DNA of 64,000 nucleotides, from contig VXAZ01002122.1 in the NCBI GenBank assembly GCA_013399875.1, positions 89,182-153,181 of the forward strand, written 5' to 3'. The notes beneath the pieces are model-generated. The model saw nothing but the letters and a program-made list of their open reading frames with translations. It did no database searches and was not told the origin of the DNA. Position numbers and translations under genes: made by a program. The DNA comes from Gymnorhina tibicen. Taxonomy: Eukaryota > Chordata > Aves > Passeriformes > Artamidae. Each line of letters opens with the position of its first letter. Position 1 is the stretch's first letter. Shown here in pieces: positions 21,455 through 33,288 of the stretch.

Positions 21455-22058
21455 GGGTGATTTGGGTAAGGGCGGTGCCCTGGAGCGGCTGCTGGGGACT
21501 CCCCAGATACCTGCACTGCTTCCACCAGCCCCCCTCCTGCACCTGCTGCTCCTCACCCTCCCGGGCCCTCCGGAGGGTCAGGTTTGCCCACCCCATGGAT
21601 TTGCTCAAGGTACCCAGAGTTCGGTGGCAGAGTGGGCAGGGAGCCCTGCGTGGAGATGGAGCGAGTCTGAAACTCCTCAGCTCTCACCAGGCCTGGCTCC
21701 TGGACCACAAAACACTCTCGGCCTGGTTCCATCTGTGTCTCCTCAGGTTTGATTTCTTCTATGGTGAGAAGGTAGAAGAAGTTTGGACCTGAGTGCCGTG
21801 GGATGGGGTCAGGCTGACTGCCAGTGACAGGAAGAACTGCTGCCCTGCTTCCAGATCCCCTGTGGCTCTTGATGAACCCCAACACAGCCCCACACCACAA
21901 TGTTATTCCAGCAGCCATGGAGCTCTCGGGGGACCCCCTCCCTGCATCATCCCTCCCAGGATCGGTGAAAGGGGGAGGTGAAAGTCTTGCTCCTGCCCCA
22001 TCGTGGCGCTCTGAGCGTGGCGATGTGTCGGAAACAGGGAGAGCTCTGCCCTCTGCAC

Positions 22059-22064
22059 AATAAA
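22059..22064 (+). terminator. SMIM12: Distal SMIM12 poly(A) signal AATAAA
   Basis: Canonical hexamer in CTGCACAATAAACTTCTG, followed within 30 bases by GT-rich sequence (CGGGCCTCTGTGTCTTCTG). It would give a 3' UTR of about 0.63 kb. Confidence 0.7.
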
Positions 22065-22089
22065 CTTCTGTCGGTTCTCGGGCCTCTGT

Positions 22090-25000
22090 GTCTTCTGCAT
22101 CAGCACAGCCCCAGCCCTGTCTCAGAGCATGTCTCTGTTCCCTGTGTGTTCAAGAAGCAACTCCTGCAGTGGGACAAATGCCATTGCTGTCCCTGGCCGG
22201 GCACTGACCTCCAGGCCTGGCAGCAGGGTGGTGGGCAGGAAGGAGGGGGAGGCACCGAATTCCCAGCCCCTGGTTTGGCTGTGCCTCCATCCCAGCTCCC
22301 CCAGCTGCATCATCTGCTTCCCTTTGACTTTATCTCGAGGAGAAGGGCTGTGACAACACAGGGTGGGGTCCCAGGGGACAGGGGGCCCACTGGGGTGCTG
22401 AACAGGGAGAGGCTGGCAGCAAGCGCTGGGGGCCAGTGGCTGGTGTCCCCTCCAGGCTCAGGCATTGCTGGCACAGCAGGGACAAGCCCCAGCCAGAGCT
22501 GCCTGAGCAGGGCCAGGGCTGGGGTTATCGCTGCCTCCCGGCTTGTTTTTTCCCGTGGTGCCTGAGCAAGGCCCCGGCTCTGCCCCCGCCCGGCCTTCCC
22601 CTCCCGGGGACGATAAATCTGCCGTGCCCGGTGCGAGCGCCGAGGTCAGCAGCCAGTCAGCATTCACGCTGCGCCGTCCTGCACCCCCGGCCAGGGCCAT
22701 TCCTGCCCTGCTGACAGCTTTACTGCCGTGCTCCCGGCTCTGTTTGCCTCCTGAGCTGCAGTCCTGTGCTGGATCGCTGCCCTCGGCCGGGCTCACAGCC
22801 CGGCACCACCGGGAACGCTCCAACCTTTGCTGCGAGGGCAGCTGAGCCTGGGGGAGAAGGTGCAGGAGGAGCCTGGGTGTGATTTAGAGCCTGTCCCAGC
22901 CCTGTCCCACTGCCACCTCCTGCACTGGGACTCACAGTGCCACCACCTTGTCACCCTGGCAGGCGGGCACTGTCCCCTGAAGTAGCCCTTTCCCCTTCAT
23001 CTCCGGCTTTCCCAGCCTGGCTGTGGGGTGATGGCTGTTCCCTATTGTGTGCTGGGGTGGGAATGGTCCCGCTCCTTCTCCCAGCTGGGACCAGCTCGGA
23101 AGCTGTCTCTGAAATGCCTTTGTTCACCCCGCGCCGGAGCGGCTCCCCCGGCTGTTTATAGCCCATTGATCCTCTTGTTCCCAGGGCTGGCCCGGCACAG
23201 TCGGGCTTTGGGGGGGCCTTGCTGCCCCATTTCCTGCCCCGGGCCCACACAGTGTGGGTCGGGGAGGCTGCTTCAGCACAGTGCCAGAGTGATGCCCTGA
23301 GGAAGGACTGAGCCCTGACGGTGACAGCTTGGGCATTGATGGCACCCGCTGGCAGCCCCTGCCCTGCTCCCATCCCCTGCGTGTGGCACTTCCAGCTGTT
23401 TTCCGTGTGTCTGGGGACTCCCGTCCATCCGCCAGCATTGCTGCAGGTCTGTGGATTCCCGCAGGCACTGGGACAGGGGTGAAGCCACTTCCCAGACCCG
23501 TTGCCTTTCTCCTAAGCCCTCGGTGCTGTACACCCACCCTTCCTCCCATTGAATCCCAACAATGTGCCGCTTGGGAAGCACCGGTGGGACAAGAATAGGA
23601 GCGGGCAGCTCTCAAGGCTGGGGCGAGCAGCCACAGCAGCTCACGAAGAGTGAGAGGAAGTTTTGCTGAATAAACCATTATGGTCAAACCCTGCCCTCCC
23701 AAGCCTGCACTCAGCCACTCACATGCAAATGCTCAGTCTGGTCCAGGGAGTTTTTGATCCAGCTGTTCCCAGCACGGCACAGCTGGGTGCTGCTGTGGGA
23801 GCCCTGCCTGCAGCAAGCCTGTCCCCAGGCAAGGAGTCCCATGCCTGGCCAGGAGGCCAGTGTTGGGTGTGAGAGCAGCCTCCAAGGCTTGTCCAGCTTC
23901 AGGGATGTCCCTGCATCCGGGGCTGGCTATGACTGCACGGTGCCATGGATCCAGCAGGCACAAGTGCTCCCAGTCCCGGCCCAGCCCATGGTGGCCATGC
24001 CCCAGGCTCATGGCGGGTCAGGCTGACTGCAGTGCTCTTGGCATGGCCTGAGGGCAGCTGCAGCTTGCCAATGGACCCTCTGCCCTGCCCAGGTCCTGCT
24101 TTGCTCCCGGGATCCATCGTGAACAGCTTGTGAGAGGAGCAGGTGGCGGTTTCCGGAGGCAGGATGCTGGGAATGAGCTGTGCCCCAACTCACTGGGGTG
24201 GCTCAGGGGACTGGGACAGCTGCAGTTGGGGGGAAACAGTGAGATCCCCCTGGCCATCCGGCACACCTGGATGGCTGCTGTGGATGTCCGGTTAGATCAG
24301 AGCAGCGATGCTCCAGCTGTGCAGGGCTGGGGATGAGGTGATCCTGCGCTGGCACAGGGATGGCCCAAGGCCATCTGGGCCCTTCCTGCAAGGCCGGGAG
24401 TGATGATGCTTTGGGAGGAGAGGAGCAGGGTGGGAACTGGTGGGCGGAGCAGGGGCCTGCAGGGACTGACACTCCGGTGTCCCATCCTGGCTCAGCTCAG
24501 TGACCCCGGGACACCCTGACCTTCCCACAGCACGGTGTCCCCACAGCCCCGGGACATGGTGGGTACTCACCCTGGCTGCACTGGAGAGCAAATAGAACAT
24601 CCCCTCAGTGTGTCCCCCACAGCCCCTGGGGACTTCTGCTCCCTCCCAGCTGAGGCTTTTCCCAGGCTCTGGTTTTGCCCTTTTCCTGAGAGCAGCCAAG
24701 TCTTTCCCAGCCTCCACGTCTCGCTTCCTGCTGTGGCTCCCTCCATGCTGTGTCTGGTGGCTCCTTTTGTGGCCAGTAAAAGCCCTGAAGTGCCGTGGGA
24801 GAGGAGCAGCTCTGCTCTACAAGAAGTCACATCCCTTGAGCCATGGCTGGGGACAGCTACAGTGGAACATGTTCCCATTCAGCACTGGCTCTTCCAGGGT
24901 TGATTCTCCATCCCGAGCACCCCAGGACCGCTGTGGGTCCTTGTTTACAGGCCACATCGACTTTCCCATGAAAAACCCCTGGCTCTGCAGGCAGCAGTCT

Positions 25001-27435
25001 CTGCTTGCCCAGTGTTGCATCAGGATGATGCCCTGTGCTGCTGGCACGGTTACGACCATCCCAGGGTGGGCACAGGGTGCCGGGCACCGCAGTCCTGGTG
25101 CCTCCACATGAGGAAATGGCCAGGGGCGAGCGACAATGTCAGGATGCGGCTATTGAGCGCGTTTCCTCTGCCTGCCGTTCTCACACAGGGCCACATTGTC
25201 TGCAGTGTGACATGCCCGCGCGTGGAGGGCTAAATATAACCCTGGGGAGGAAGGGAGCTCCGTGGGGTTTGCTTTTCCTTCACTGTGCACCGTTGGCAGC
25301 GGCTGGAAAGGGCAGGATTATTCCTGGTTTGGGGTTGCCCCAGTGGCGGGCGCTGTGGGCACAGAGTGCTGGGGTCAGGGCCCTGTGCCTGGCCCAGGAG
25401 GATGCTCCTGACTGCTCCCACTACCCCTAAGGACACACCTGGGCATTGACAGGGCCCTGAGGGCAAGTGTGGCCATACTGTGGCCCTGCCTGGCACCCCC
25501 CTGCCCAGCTCTCTGCCCTTAGTTGTGATTCTGCTCCCATCTCGGCTCTTCCTGAGTGGGTCAGATTTAGACATTTGCTGTTTGCTGTATGCTGAGAAAG
25601 CTTAAAAATAAACTCCTTGGTGCTTGGCCAGCATCTCAGGCAGAGCCTTTCAGGCAGGACGGCCCTCTGTCCCAGGCCATGGCAGAGCTGAGCAGGGAGT
25701 GCCCAGCCTGGACTGGTCCTAACTGGGAGGAGGGCAGAAATCTCCCTGCGGAGGAGCCCCAGGGCTCCTGGGGACTGTGACTGGTGTTAGACCAACACTG
25801 CCAGCAGGAACTGGGGTTCTGGGGAGTGTGTGGTCCCTCCAGGACTGGCAGAGCTGCCTCAAAATGTTTCCTAACTCTGGGGGTGCCCATGAGGAGCCCC
25901 TCACCACAGCCCCCAGGCTGCCTTTGCCAACATGGGGCTCAGCATCATCGTCCAGGGCTGGGTGTTGGGGGAGCGAGTGCCATTCCCACAAGGGACCTGA
26001 AGGGGCCTGTTTACTCAGGAGGGAGTGCAGAGGTGTGAGAAAGGCCCTGCATGTCCGTTCAGCCACTATCTGTCCCCGGGCTGTGCCAAAGGGCTCCGCC
26101 AGGCCAGCCTGGGTTCTTATCAGCTCCAAACTTTTATTTGCCTAAGGGCTGTCCGCCCACCTTCTGGGGGCTGCTGCCAACCCCAGCCCTGCTACTGCCC
26201 CCTCCCCAGCCTGGCCCGCAGGTGAGCCCCTCGCTGTTGTTGTTGGCAGCATCTCCCGGCGGCGTGGGGTCACTGCAGCTGCCCCGAGCCACTTTGTCAC
26301 AACACGGGAACAATAGTGGGACACGGAACTGTGTTTGTGCAGCGCCCGGGCACCGTGTCCAGGCAAGAGGGGTCTTGGCCATCTTGTTTTCCACCTTGCA
26401 GGGTCGCTCAGGAAAGCGTGATGCTCCCCCGGTGCCAACAAAAATAGGAGTCCAGGAGAGCAGAGGTGACCCGGGGACACTGTGGTGGGTAAACATGGCG
26501 TGGCTGCTCCGTTCCCTTTCACTCGGGCATTTCCTTCTGGCCCAGCACACTGGGCTGCTCCCCCCAGAGCTGCAGGGCTCTGCTAATACCTGGGGAAGCA
26601 CTGGGATGTGGCCCCCCCATTGCACTGGGGGGGCCTGGGAGGTCCCAACTGGGCAACAGTGAGAGCAGGGCAGGGTCCCTCCAGAGACAGTGGGAGCAGG
26701 GCAGGGTTCTTCCACAGTGGATCTACCCCAGCATCCTCCAGGAGGGCACAGGGAAGAGCTGGGAGCTGGTGGTGTGCACCCCAGACCCCCACCCGAGGGG
26801 TTTCACCCCCCTCATCCCCAGCAGGGAGGAAGCCAAGGGTGGGCTCGGCCGCCAGCCCAAGGGCAGCGCAGCCGGGTGCCTCCCTCCTCATTTCCTTCAG
26901 TGGCCGATGGCAGTGATACTGCCCCGTATCACCCATATTTCATTTTCTCCAGGGTATTTTTAGCCTGTCCCACCCTCACTGGAGAGGCCCTCGACAGAGA
27001 GCAGGCTCTGCTCTGGCCTGGCTTGGGAACTAAACAACAGCCCCAGCCACATTGTGTGCCTTTATCTGTGGCTCATTTCCACCTATTATGCAGCCACGAG
27101 CAGCTCCACGGCCTCTGCTGGGTTTATCTGCAGTGGAGGGAGAGGGGCTGAGTTCTGCTTTGGACCACCATGAGCCTGGGATGTGACAGCTCTGTCATCA
27201 CACTCAACCTCTAAGTTGAGGCTGGGCTCAAGGGGACAGGAGGCCACAGCAGGGAGGGTTGTACTTTCAGTGGGTGAGTGGCACCCGCAGCACAACCGAG
27301 TGGCCACTTTCCCCTTCACCCCGGACCCATCACCCCCACAGGACAGCATTTCCCCCTCCCTCAGCCCAAAACCATCACCTGCCCTCCCGGAGGCAGCTGG
27401 AGGCTGCAGGAAGCACAGTCACACCGCCTTCACCT
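22090..27435. other. Spacer between SMIM12 and GJA4 with no supportable gene
   Basis: GC-rich, mostly unique sequence between two convergent genes. Isolated AATAAA hexamers (23669-23674, 25607-25612) have no coding sequence ahead of them. A duplicated stretch of about 35 bases (GGGAGCAGGGCAGGGT type) lies near 26,658-26,712. Open frames are short and lack recognisable motifs. Confidence 0.6.
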
Positions 27436-27452
27436 TTTCTCATTCATGCAAC

Positions 27453-27458
27453 TTTATT
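27453..27458 (-). terminator. GJA4: GJA4 poly(A) signal (minus strand)
   Basis: TTTATT on plus is AATAAA on minus, in TTGAATAAAGTTGC. It is 1.1 kb beyond the GJA4 stop, the first canonical hexamer met in that direction. The inferred 3' UTR is about 27,435-28,559. Confidence 0.65.
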
Positions 27459-28559
27459 CAACAAGATGCAACACAGAATCTGCCAGGGGAAGGGAAACAG
27501 TGCTGAGGGCAGTGCCCACATCCCACGCTCACACCTGGGTCACACAGGACCTGCAGCCCCTTGGTCACAGCAGGACAATCCTCTCTCACAGCATCAGTGG
27601 GCTGGGGAAGTCGGGGTGACAGCTCCTGTGACAACAGTTGGTTCTTCCATCCCCCCCAGCCCCTCAGCCCACAGCAGGAGATGACTAGTGCAAAGTAATA
27701 AAAACCCAATAACCCCCAAACTAACATGTGCTGGGCTGATCCCTCCCTAAACCCCATGGGGTTCCAAGGCACATGGTGAGGCTGGACACGGCTCCCCAAA
27801 GTCCCTGCAAACTGCACCTTTAAGGCAGAAAGCTCTGTGCTCACGCCAGCAGGTTAAAAATAACTTAAAGGCACACATCCCATGGGAAAGAGCCCAGGGC
27901 TGGGAGGGGGGGAACTCACACTCCTGGGTCACCCACAGTGACCCTGCAGCCATTGGGATCTGCTGGTCACAACAGAGCTGGCTTAACCCCTCTGTGTCCC
28001 ATAGGGAGGGGGCAGATCCTGCATCAAACCCTGGGCAGGTGCCAGGGCCACTGGAGTGGGATGAGGCTGGTGGCCAGGATCTGTCAGCGCTGCCCCAGCC
28101 CAGCTTTTCCCGGCAATCCCCAGCTGAGCCTGCTCCGTGTGGAAGCTGGAGACGAGCAGCTTCCCACGGCTGCACTCCTGGCTCTGGGGTCCGGCCGAGC
28201 CGCAGCTCCCAGTAGCCAGCAGCCTCCAGCCATGGCCTCAGGGACAGCCTGTTCCACGGTGTGGCTCCAGGGCTTTCTCCCTTTCCCATGGCAAGGCACA
28301 CAGGACGCGGCGTCCCGGGGAACTTTGTGCAGTTTCCTTCCTTGCAGGGTCTGTGGGGAAAACCGGAGAGAGCGGAGGCTGCGCTCCATGGCCGCGCTCC
28401 CGAGCATCCCGTCCCAGGGCAGGCAGGTCTCCGGAGCCTCCAGAGGGGAATGTGTATGGCACAGCACCAGGCAGGAGGCAGCTGCCTGCCCACAGCCAGC
28501 ACCTTTGCAGGCATGAGAGACCAAGAAAGGTCCCCCTGCCAGCCGGGGCCAGCCCAGCA

Positions 28560-29591
28560 CTACACATACTGCTTTTTGGAGGCTGAGCTCCCGGGCCGGC
28601 TGCCCAGCTTCTCCTCCGGGGCAGAGGCTTCAGCAGGCCGGGGGGTGTAGGGGTCCGACAGGGGCCTGCTGCCGCTGCCCAGGGCCAGGTTCTCCTCATT
28701 GCGGTAGTTGGCCCAGTTCTGCTCGCTGGAGAGCTTGTTGTAGGTCTGGTAGGAGGGCGCGTGGCTCTCGGCCATGGGCAGGAAGGGGTAGTGCTTGGGC
28801 GCGTAGGGACTTGAGACCATGTCATCCACAAAGGTGTCCTGGCTCGGTCCAGCTGGCCCCGACACCTTCTTGATGTTGCTAAGCAGGTTCTTGCAGCAGA
28901 GGTGGAAGAGCTCCAGGAGGTTCAGGGTTAAGGAGATCAGGCCCATCACCAGCATGAAGATGATGAAGATGCTCTTCTCGGTGGGGCGGGAGATGAAGCA
29001 GTCCACCTGATGGGGGCAGGGGTCCCTCTTGCACACGTAGCGGGGCACCATGGAGAAGCCGTACAGGTACCACTGGCCCACGAGGAAACCGGCCTCAAAG
29101 ATGCTCTTGCAGATCACACTGATGATGTACGTCCACATCAGCGCCCCTCGGATCTTGAGCCGCCCACTTTCTGTCATGTAGATCTTGGACATCTTCTTCT
29201 CCACAGCTGCCAGGGCCTGCTCAATCTTCGGGTCCTTGCTGTGGATAGCCCGAAGCTCACTCTCCTGCTTCTTTAGTTTCTCCTCCTTCCGGGAGAGATA
29301 GACAACGTGGCCCAGGTAAATCAGGGTTGGGGTGCTGACAAAAAGGAACTGGAGCACCCAGTAGCGGATGTGGGAGATGGGGAAGGCTTTGTCGTAGCAG
29401 ACGTTGGTGCAGCCCGGCTGCTTGGTGTTACACACGAAATCCGACTGCTCGTCCCCCCACACAGACTCCCCCGCCAAGCCCAGGATGAGGATGCGGAAGA
29501 TGAAGAGCACAGTGAGCCAGATCTTCCCGATCACAGTCGAATGCTCCTGGACTTGGTCCAGCAGTTTCTGCAGGAAATCCCAGTCACTCAT
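28560..29591 (-). CDS. GJA4: GJA4, gap junction alpha-4 (connexin 37)
   Basis: A 343-aa connexin; six subunits form a hemichannel and two docked hemichannels an intercellular channel. Connexin 37 is typical of arterial endothelium. The four membrane segments lie near residues 22-42, 74-96, 148-170 and 205-228. Extracellular loop 1 has C54, C61 and C65 (C-x6-C-x3-C); loop 2 has C187, C192 and C198 (C-x4-C-x5-C, the usual alpha spacing). The [30 protein letters not shown] start and the SSASKKQYV end match human GJA4, while the C-terminal tail in between has diverged. Residue 2 is Ser, where human has Gly. The whole frame is in one exon, with an inferred acceptor 20 bases before the ATG (TTCTCTCTGCTGGCAG; exon starts at 29611) and a 5' exon near 30,441. 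Its orientation toward SMIM12 is as in mammals. Confidence 0.97.
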   Translation of the reverse strand: MSDWDFLQKLLDQVQEHSTVIGKIWLTVLFIFRILILGLAGESVWGDEQSDFVCNTKQPGCTNVCYDKAFPISHIRYWVLQFLFVSTPTLIYLGHVVYLSRKEEKLKKQESELRAIHSKDPKIEQALAAVEKKMSKIYMTESGRLKIRGALMWTYIISVICKSIFEAGFLVGQWYLYGFSMVPRYVCKRDPCPHQVDCFISRPTEKSIFIIFMLVMGLISLTLNLLELFHLCCKNLLSNIKKVSGPAGPSQDTFVDDMVSSPYAPKHYPFLPMAESHAPSYQTYNKLSSEQNWANYRNEENLALGSGSRPLSDPYTPRPAEASAPEEKLGSRPGSSASKKQYV

Positions 29592-30379
29592 CTTCTAGGA
29601 ACCCTTTACCTCTGCCAGCAGAGAGAAGAGAGCAGCCACATCAATTCCTTGTTTCCATGCCGGAGAGCACAGGGGAGATGTGACCACCTAAACCCGGTGC
29701 TTTCTCAGGATATATCTGCTCTGCAGAGTGTCCCAGCAAACCCACTGAGGACCATCCCAGTTCCGAGGGAGGGAGGGTTCCAGGCAGCGTTTAGGAGCCC
29801 CAGAAGGCTCCTCCTACACAGCCTTGCCCAGTGCAGGAACATGGGGCTGGGAGACAAGAAGCATCACAGGGATTCTCCCCTCCCAGCAGCACCCACAGCT
29901 CGTGGTTCTCCTGGCCGCTCCGGGGAGAGCCCGCAGCCAGGGGCTGTTTTGGGTCTGCCCAGGGAGCTCAAGGTCACAGTACCTGGAGAGGAGGCACGGT
30001 GGGGACTCAAAATTTGCTGCTGCCATGCCTTTCACAAAAAGCAGAGAGCAGGATGGTCCAGAGAGGAAGCACAACCCCTTGGGGTACGGCTGCCACCCCA
30101 ATGCCTATTCAGGGCTCACCCCAAACTGAACGGACAGCCCCCCCACCAGCTCCCTTGCTGCGGGGCGATGGACCCCCAGCCCCAGCACCCTTCCCTCGCC
30201 AGGAGACCCCCCGCACCGCTCACCACCCTGCTGCCACGCCGGGGATCCCGGGGAGCCAAGCCCGCACTCTCCAGGCGCTCAGAGACAAGGCGGCCGCAGC
30301 CCCGGCTCCTCATTAACCGCTGCTAATTAAGCACAGAAGTGCCGGCTGTGCCGCTAAAGGAACTCCCGGCAGCGGTAGG

Positions 30380-30780
30380 GCGAGGGGGTGCCCCGTCCCC
30401 AGCACGGTGTCCCCCAGCGGTCCCGGGTGCCCGCACTCACCTCCGCCGCGCCAGGCACGTCCCGCCGGGCTCGGGCCGCGCTGAGTGTGAGGGGTCGAAC
30501 CAGGCGGCTCCTGTTGAGCGGGGCCCGGAGGAGGAGTGCGGGCAGGAAACCGGGGGCCGGGGCTTAGTACCGGGCCGGGCCGAGCCACAGGTGTGCGGGG
30601 CCGCCCCCTCCCGCGGCCCCCGGACGAAGGGGCAGCCCCGGCGGGCGGGGCGGGGGCGGCCGGACCCGTCGGGGCCGAAGCTGGTGGGGGACGGTGGGAA
30701 GCCCGGGTGCTCCCGCACTCTGGTCTCCGGCTGCGGCTCCGCCACCGGGCAAACCCGCTGAACCACAGACCTCCGTCTCC
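30380..30780 (-). promoter_or_regulatory. GJA4: CpG-island promoter and non-coding exon 1 of GJA4 (inferred)
   Basis: On the minus strand, GCGCGGCGGAG|GTGAGT is a near-perfect splice donor with the exon ending at 30441, giving an intron of about 0.83 kb to the coding-exon acceptor. The sequence around it is extremely GC- and CpG-rich. I see no TATA box, so the start site may be dispersed. The left and right exon edges are not fixed by the sequence. Confidence 0.55.
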
Positions 30781-31095
30781 TGACGGGTGTCCTGGGGATC
30801 CTCCGTCCCCTGCCCGGCAGGGTGTCCCGGGGACGCTCCGTGCCCCGCGCGGTGTCCCGGGGATGTTCCGTCCCTGCCCGCCCCGGCCGGACCGCGGCTG
30901 CGGCGCTCGTGGTTTGCCCCCGAGGGTCCGTGCGGCGCGGCGGGCGCTGGGTGGTGCTGGAGCCCCATCGGAGCCCGGCTGCGGTCCCGCATCCCGCCAG
31001 TTCCCGGGCTGAGCCCCACCGGAGCCCCACCGGAGCCCGGCCGCGATCCCGCTTCCCGCCGGTTGTCGGGATGAGCCCCACTGAAGCCCAGCCGG
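30781..31095 (+). repeat. Two GC-rich minisatellites next to the GJA4 CpG island
   Basis: From 30,785 to 30,880 there are about three copies of a unit of some 33-38 bases containing GGTGTCCCGGGGA and CTCCGT. From about 30,957 to 31,090 there are two longer copies of a unit of some 60-65 bases (GAGCCCCAYCGGAGCCCGGC ... CCCGCC), with an internal partial repeat. They account for the long open frames on both strands here. Confidence 0.7.
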
Positions 31096-31224
31096 GGACC
31101 CCACCGCAGGTTCCAGACGGAGCTTTGCTGTCGGGGGTCTCAGCACACCCCACACGCTCATGGGGCTGTGAAACGTGGGAGGGCCAAGCAGAGCTGGGAA
31201 CAGCGGATCCTACACTAGCGCTGC

Positions 31225-31360
31225 TTAAGGAGAGATTAAATGGAAATCATTTCTATTTATTGTAATATTTATCAAGGTTTAGTAAATAATTGATGCTCAT
31301 CCCTCCTTGATTTCCTTGGGGGCCAGCGCGCGGTTCTGCTGAATTAAAGTTTAACGATGC
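31225..31360. promoter_or_regulatory. AT-rich island between GJB3 and GJA4
   Basis: Contains TTATTGTAATATTTATCAAGG, AGTAAATAATTGATG and GAATTAAAGTTTAACG between GC-rich flanks. It also holds a minus-strand AATAAA (31256-31261) that could be a distal GJB3 poly(A) site. It is therefore either the GJB3 3' end or a non-coding element. Confidence 0.3.
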
Positions 31361-31547
31361 GTGACAAGCCAGGAGAGGCGGAACGGGCAGATGTGAGCTT
31401 GGCTGTGGGCTCGACCGATGCCCAGGCGAATGAGAAGGACCTGGCTGCAGGCTCCCGGGGAACCTCTGCAAATCCATGTCTTCTGCCCTCACCAGTCCCC
31501 CCAGTTTCCAGCATGCAGAGCAGATCCTGGTGTCTCCAAACATGACA

Positions 31548-31553
31548 TTTATT
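31548..31553 (-). terminator. GJB3: GJB3 poly(A) signal (minus strand)
   Basis: The minus strand reads GACCAATAAATGTCATGTTTGG, with GT-rich sequence after the hexamer. It is 0.95 kb past the GJB3 stop, and the inferred 3' UTR is about 31,530-32,502. Confidence 0.6.
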
Positions 31554-32502
31554 GGTCGTTTGGATCCATAGCTTGTGACATGCATCTGAGGTGAGGTGGG
31601 ACACGGAGGCACCAAGGGAAGCAGCAGAACTAGCAAGAGCATTTGGGCAGGACATGGCTTGGTGCTTGTGTGAGCCGAGGGGGAGAATCTGCCCTGACCC
31701 AGTAATGGCAAACTGGGCCAGCAGAACAGTTGCCAACAGACTGGAGCCCTACTTCTCTGTCATTACTTTGGGTACGTGAAGAAAGCTCTGGCCACAGAGC
31801 CCAGAATTCCTTTGGTTTCTTGGTACAAAAGAAATCAGTGCTCGGGACTGTGCATGTGTGAGGCACAGTGAGCTGGGAGCACTGGCACTGCACTGGGTGA
31901 CACCAGCCCTGGCTGGGCACCAGCTGGTCTCTCACACCCAGCATGGGAGCAGCAGAGCTGCAGGACCCAAGAGAAGCTGCTGGGCACGGAGGATCTGTGT
32001 GCTGCTGTGATGTCCATGCTTGTGGCACTGCCACCTGCAGAGCTTCAGGGCTGCCCTTGCCTTACCTGTGTCTGCTCAGGCACCCATGGGTCTCTCTCCA
32101 GGGACATTACTTGTTGGGTTTAGTAATTTTTCACACGGGTCGACTCTTGAGGGTTCGGGGACTTGGCAGGCCGGAAAAGCCAAGTCGAGGGGAATGTGAA
32201 CTGGCTGGGATGGGTGAGCTCACGGCTCTTCTCCTCTGTGGGAAGAACAGACACCCTCAGGCATGGCCACAGGCAGCCAGAACCCACCTGCCACCAAGCA
32301 TGTCCACACCACTGGGACACCCAGGGATGTGCCCATGGTCCCAAGCAGGAGACTTCCCATGGATGTGTCCCCCTCCCCTCACAGCCATTGAGGTCCTGGC
32401 TGAACAGTCTGGTGGTGGCATCACTGGTGGTCACCTCTGGTGCCAACCATCCCTGGCATATGCCAGGACACTTCTTCCCCCCACCACCCTTCCCAGCACC
32501 CC

Positions 32503-33288
32503 TCAGACAGCAGTCAGGGCTGCCACACACCTAGGCTGGGACTTGCTGTCCTTCTCCTCCGACTTGACGTGGCAGTGGCAGGTGGAGGCCTTGCTGTAGC
32601 TGACAGAGCGCTTGGTGGATTTGTTCCACTTCCTTGCCCTCTGGACAACACGCTTGAAGATGAGGTAGAAGATCTCACAGACGGTGAGGATGATGCAGAT
32701 GGAGGAGGCTCCGACCATGAAATAGGTGAAGACCCTTTTCTCAGTTGGCCGAGCGATGTAGCAGTCCACGGTGTTGGGACAGGGATCCACGTTGGTGCAC
32801 TTGACCAGCCGTGGCAAATCGAAGCTGTCCCACATCTTGTGGAGGAGGTAGAGGAACAGGATCTCTATGATAAGCTTGAAGAAGAGGCTGAGCAGGTAGG
32901 TCCACCACAGCCCGCCGTGCTTCTTGCCCGTGTTGCTGTAGAGCTTGGGGCAATTCTCCCCATTCTTCTCCCGGTTCTTCTTCTCGCGGTCCTCCCGGTA
33001 GGCCACGTGCATGATGACCAGGAGGGAAGGACAAGTGACAAAGATGAGCTGCAGGGCCCAGAGGCGGATGTGGGAGACAGGAAAGAAGTGGTCATAGCAC
33101 ACATTGGTGCAGCCCGGCTGCCGCGTGTTGCAGTCAAAGTCCTTCTGCTCGTCGCCCCACACACGCTCGGCTGCCACCACATAGACCAGCACGCGGAAGA
33201 CAAAGACCACGGAGAGCCAGATGCGGCCGAAGGCTGTGGAGTACTTGTTGACCCCGCTGAGCAGTGCCTGCAGTGTTTTCCAATCCAT
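32503..33288 (-). CDS. GJB3: GJB3, gap junction beta-3 (connexin 31)
   Basis: A 261-aa beta connexin, mainly epidermal and inner-ear in mammals. The first 52 residues match human GJB3 almost exactly ([32 protein letters not shown]). Loop 1 cysteines are C53, C60 and C64. Loop 2 cysteines are C164, C170 and C176, spaced C-x5-C-x5-C; the extra residue in the first interval is a connexin 31 hallmark. The tail keeps ASTCHCH (human ASTCRCH) and ends LTAV (human LTPI). The coding region is one exon, with an inferred acceptor (CTTCTGCCCCTCCAG; exon starts at 33318) 30 bases before the ATG. Residues 53-82 are encoded by 90 bases identical to the GJB5-type gene 7 kb away, where human GJB3 differs, which suggests gene conversion. 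Confidence 0.96.
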   Translation of the reverse strand: MDWKTLQALLSGVNKYSTAFGRIWLSVVFVFRVLVYVVAAERVWGDEQKDFDCNTRQPGCTNVCYDHFFPVSHIRLWALQLIFVTCPSLLVIMHVAYREDREKKNREKNGENCPKLYSNTGKKHGGLWWTYLLSLFFKLIIEILFLYLLHKMWDSFDLPRLVKCTNVDPCPNTVDCYIARPTEKRVFTYFMVGASSICIILTVCEIFYLIFKRVVQRARKWNKSTKRSVSYSKASTCHCHVKSEEKDSKSQPRCVAALTAV

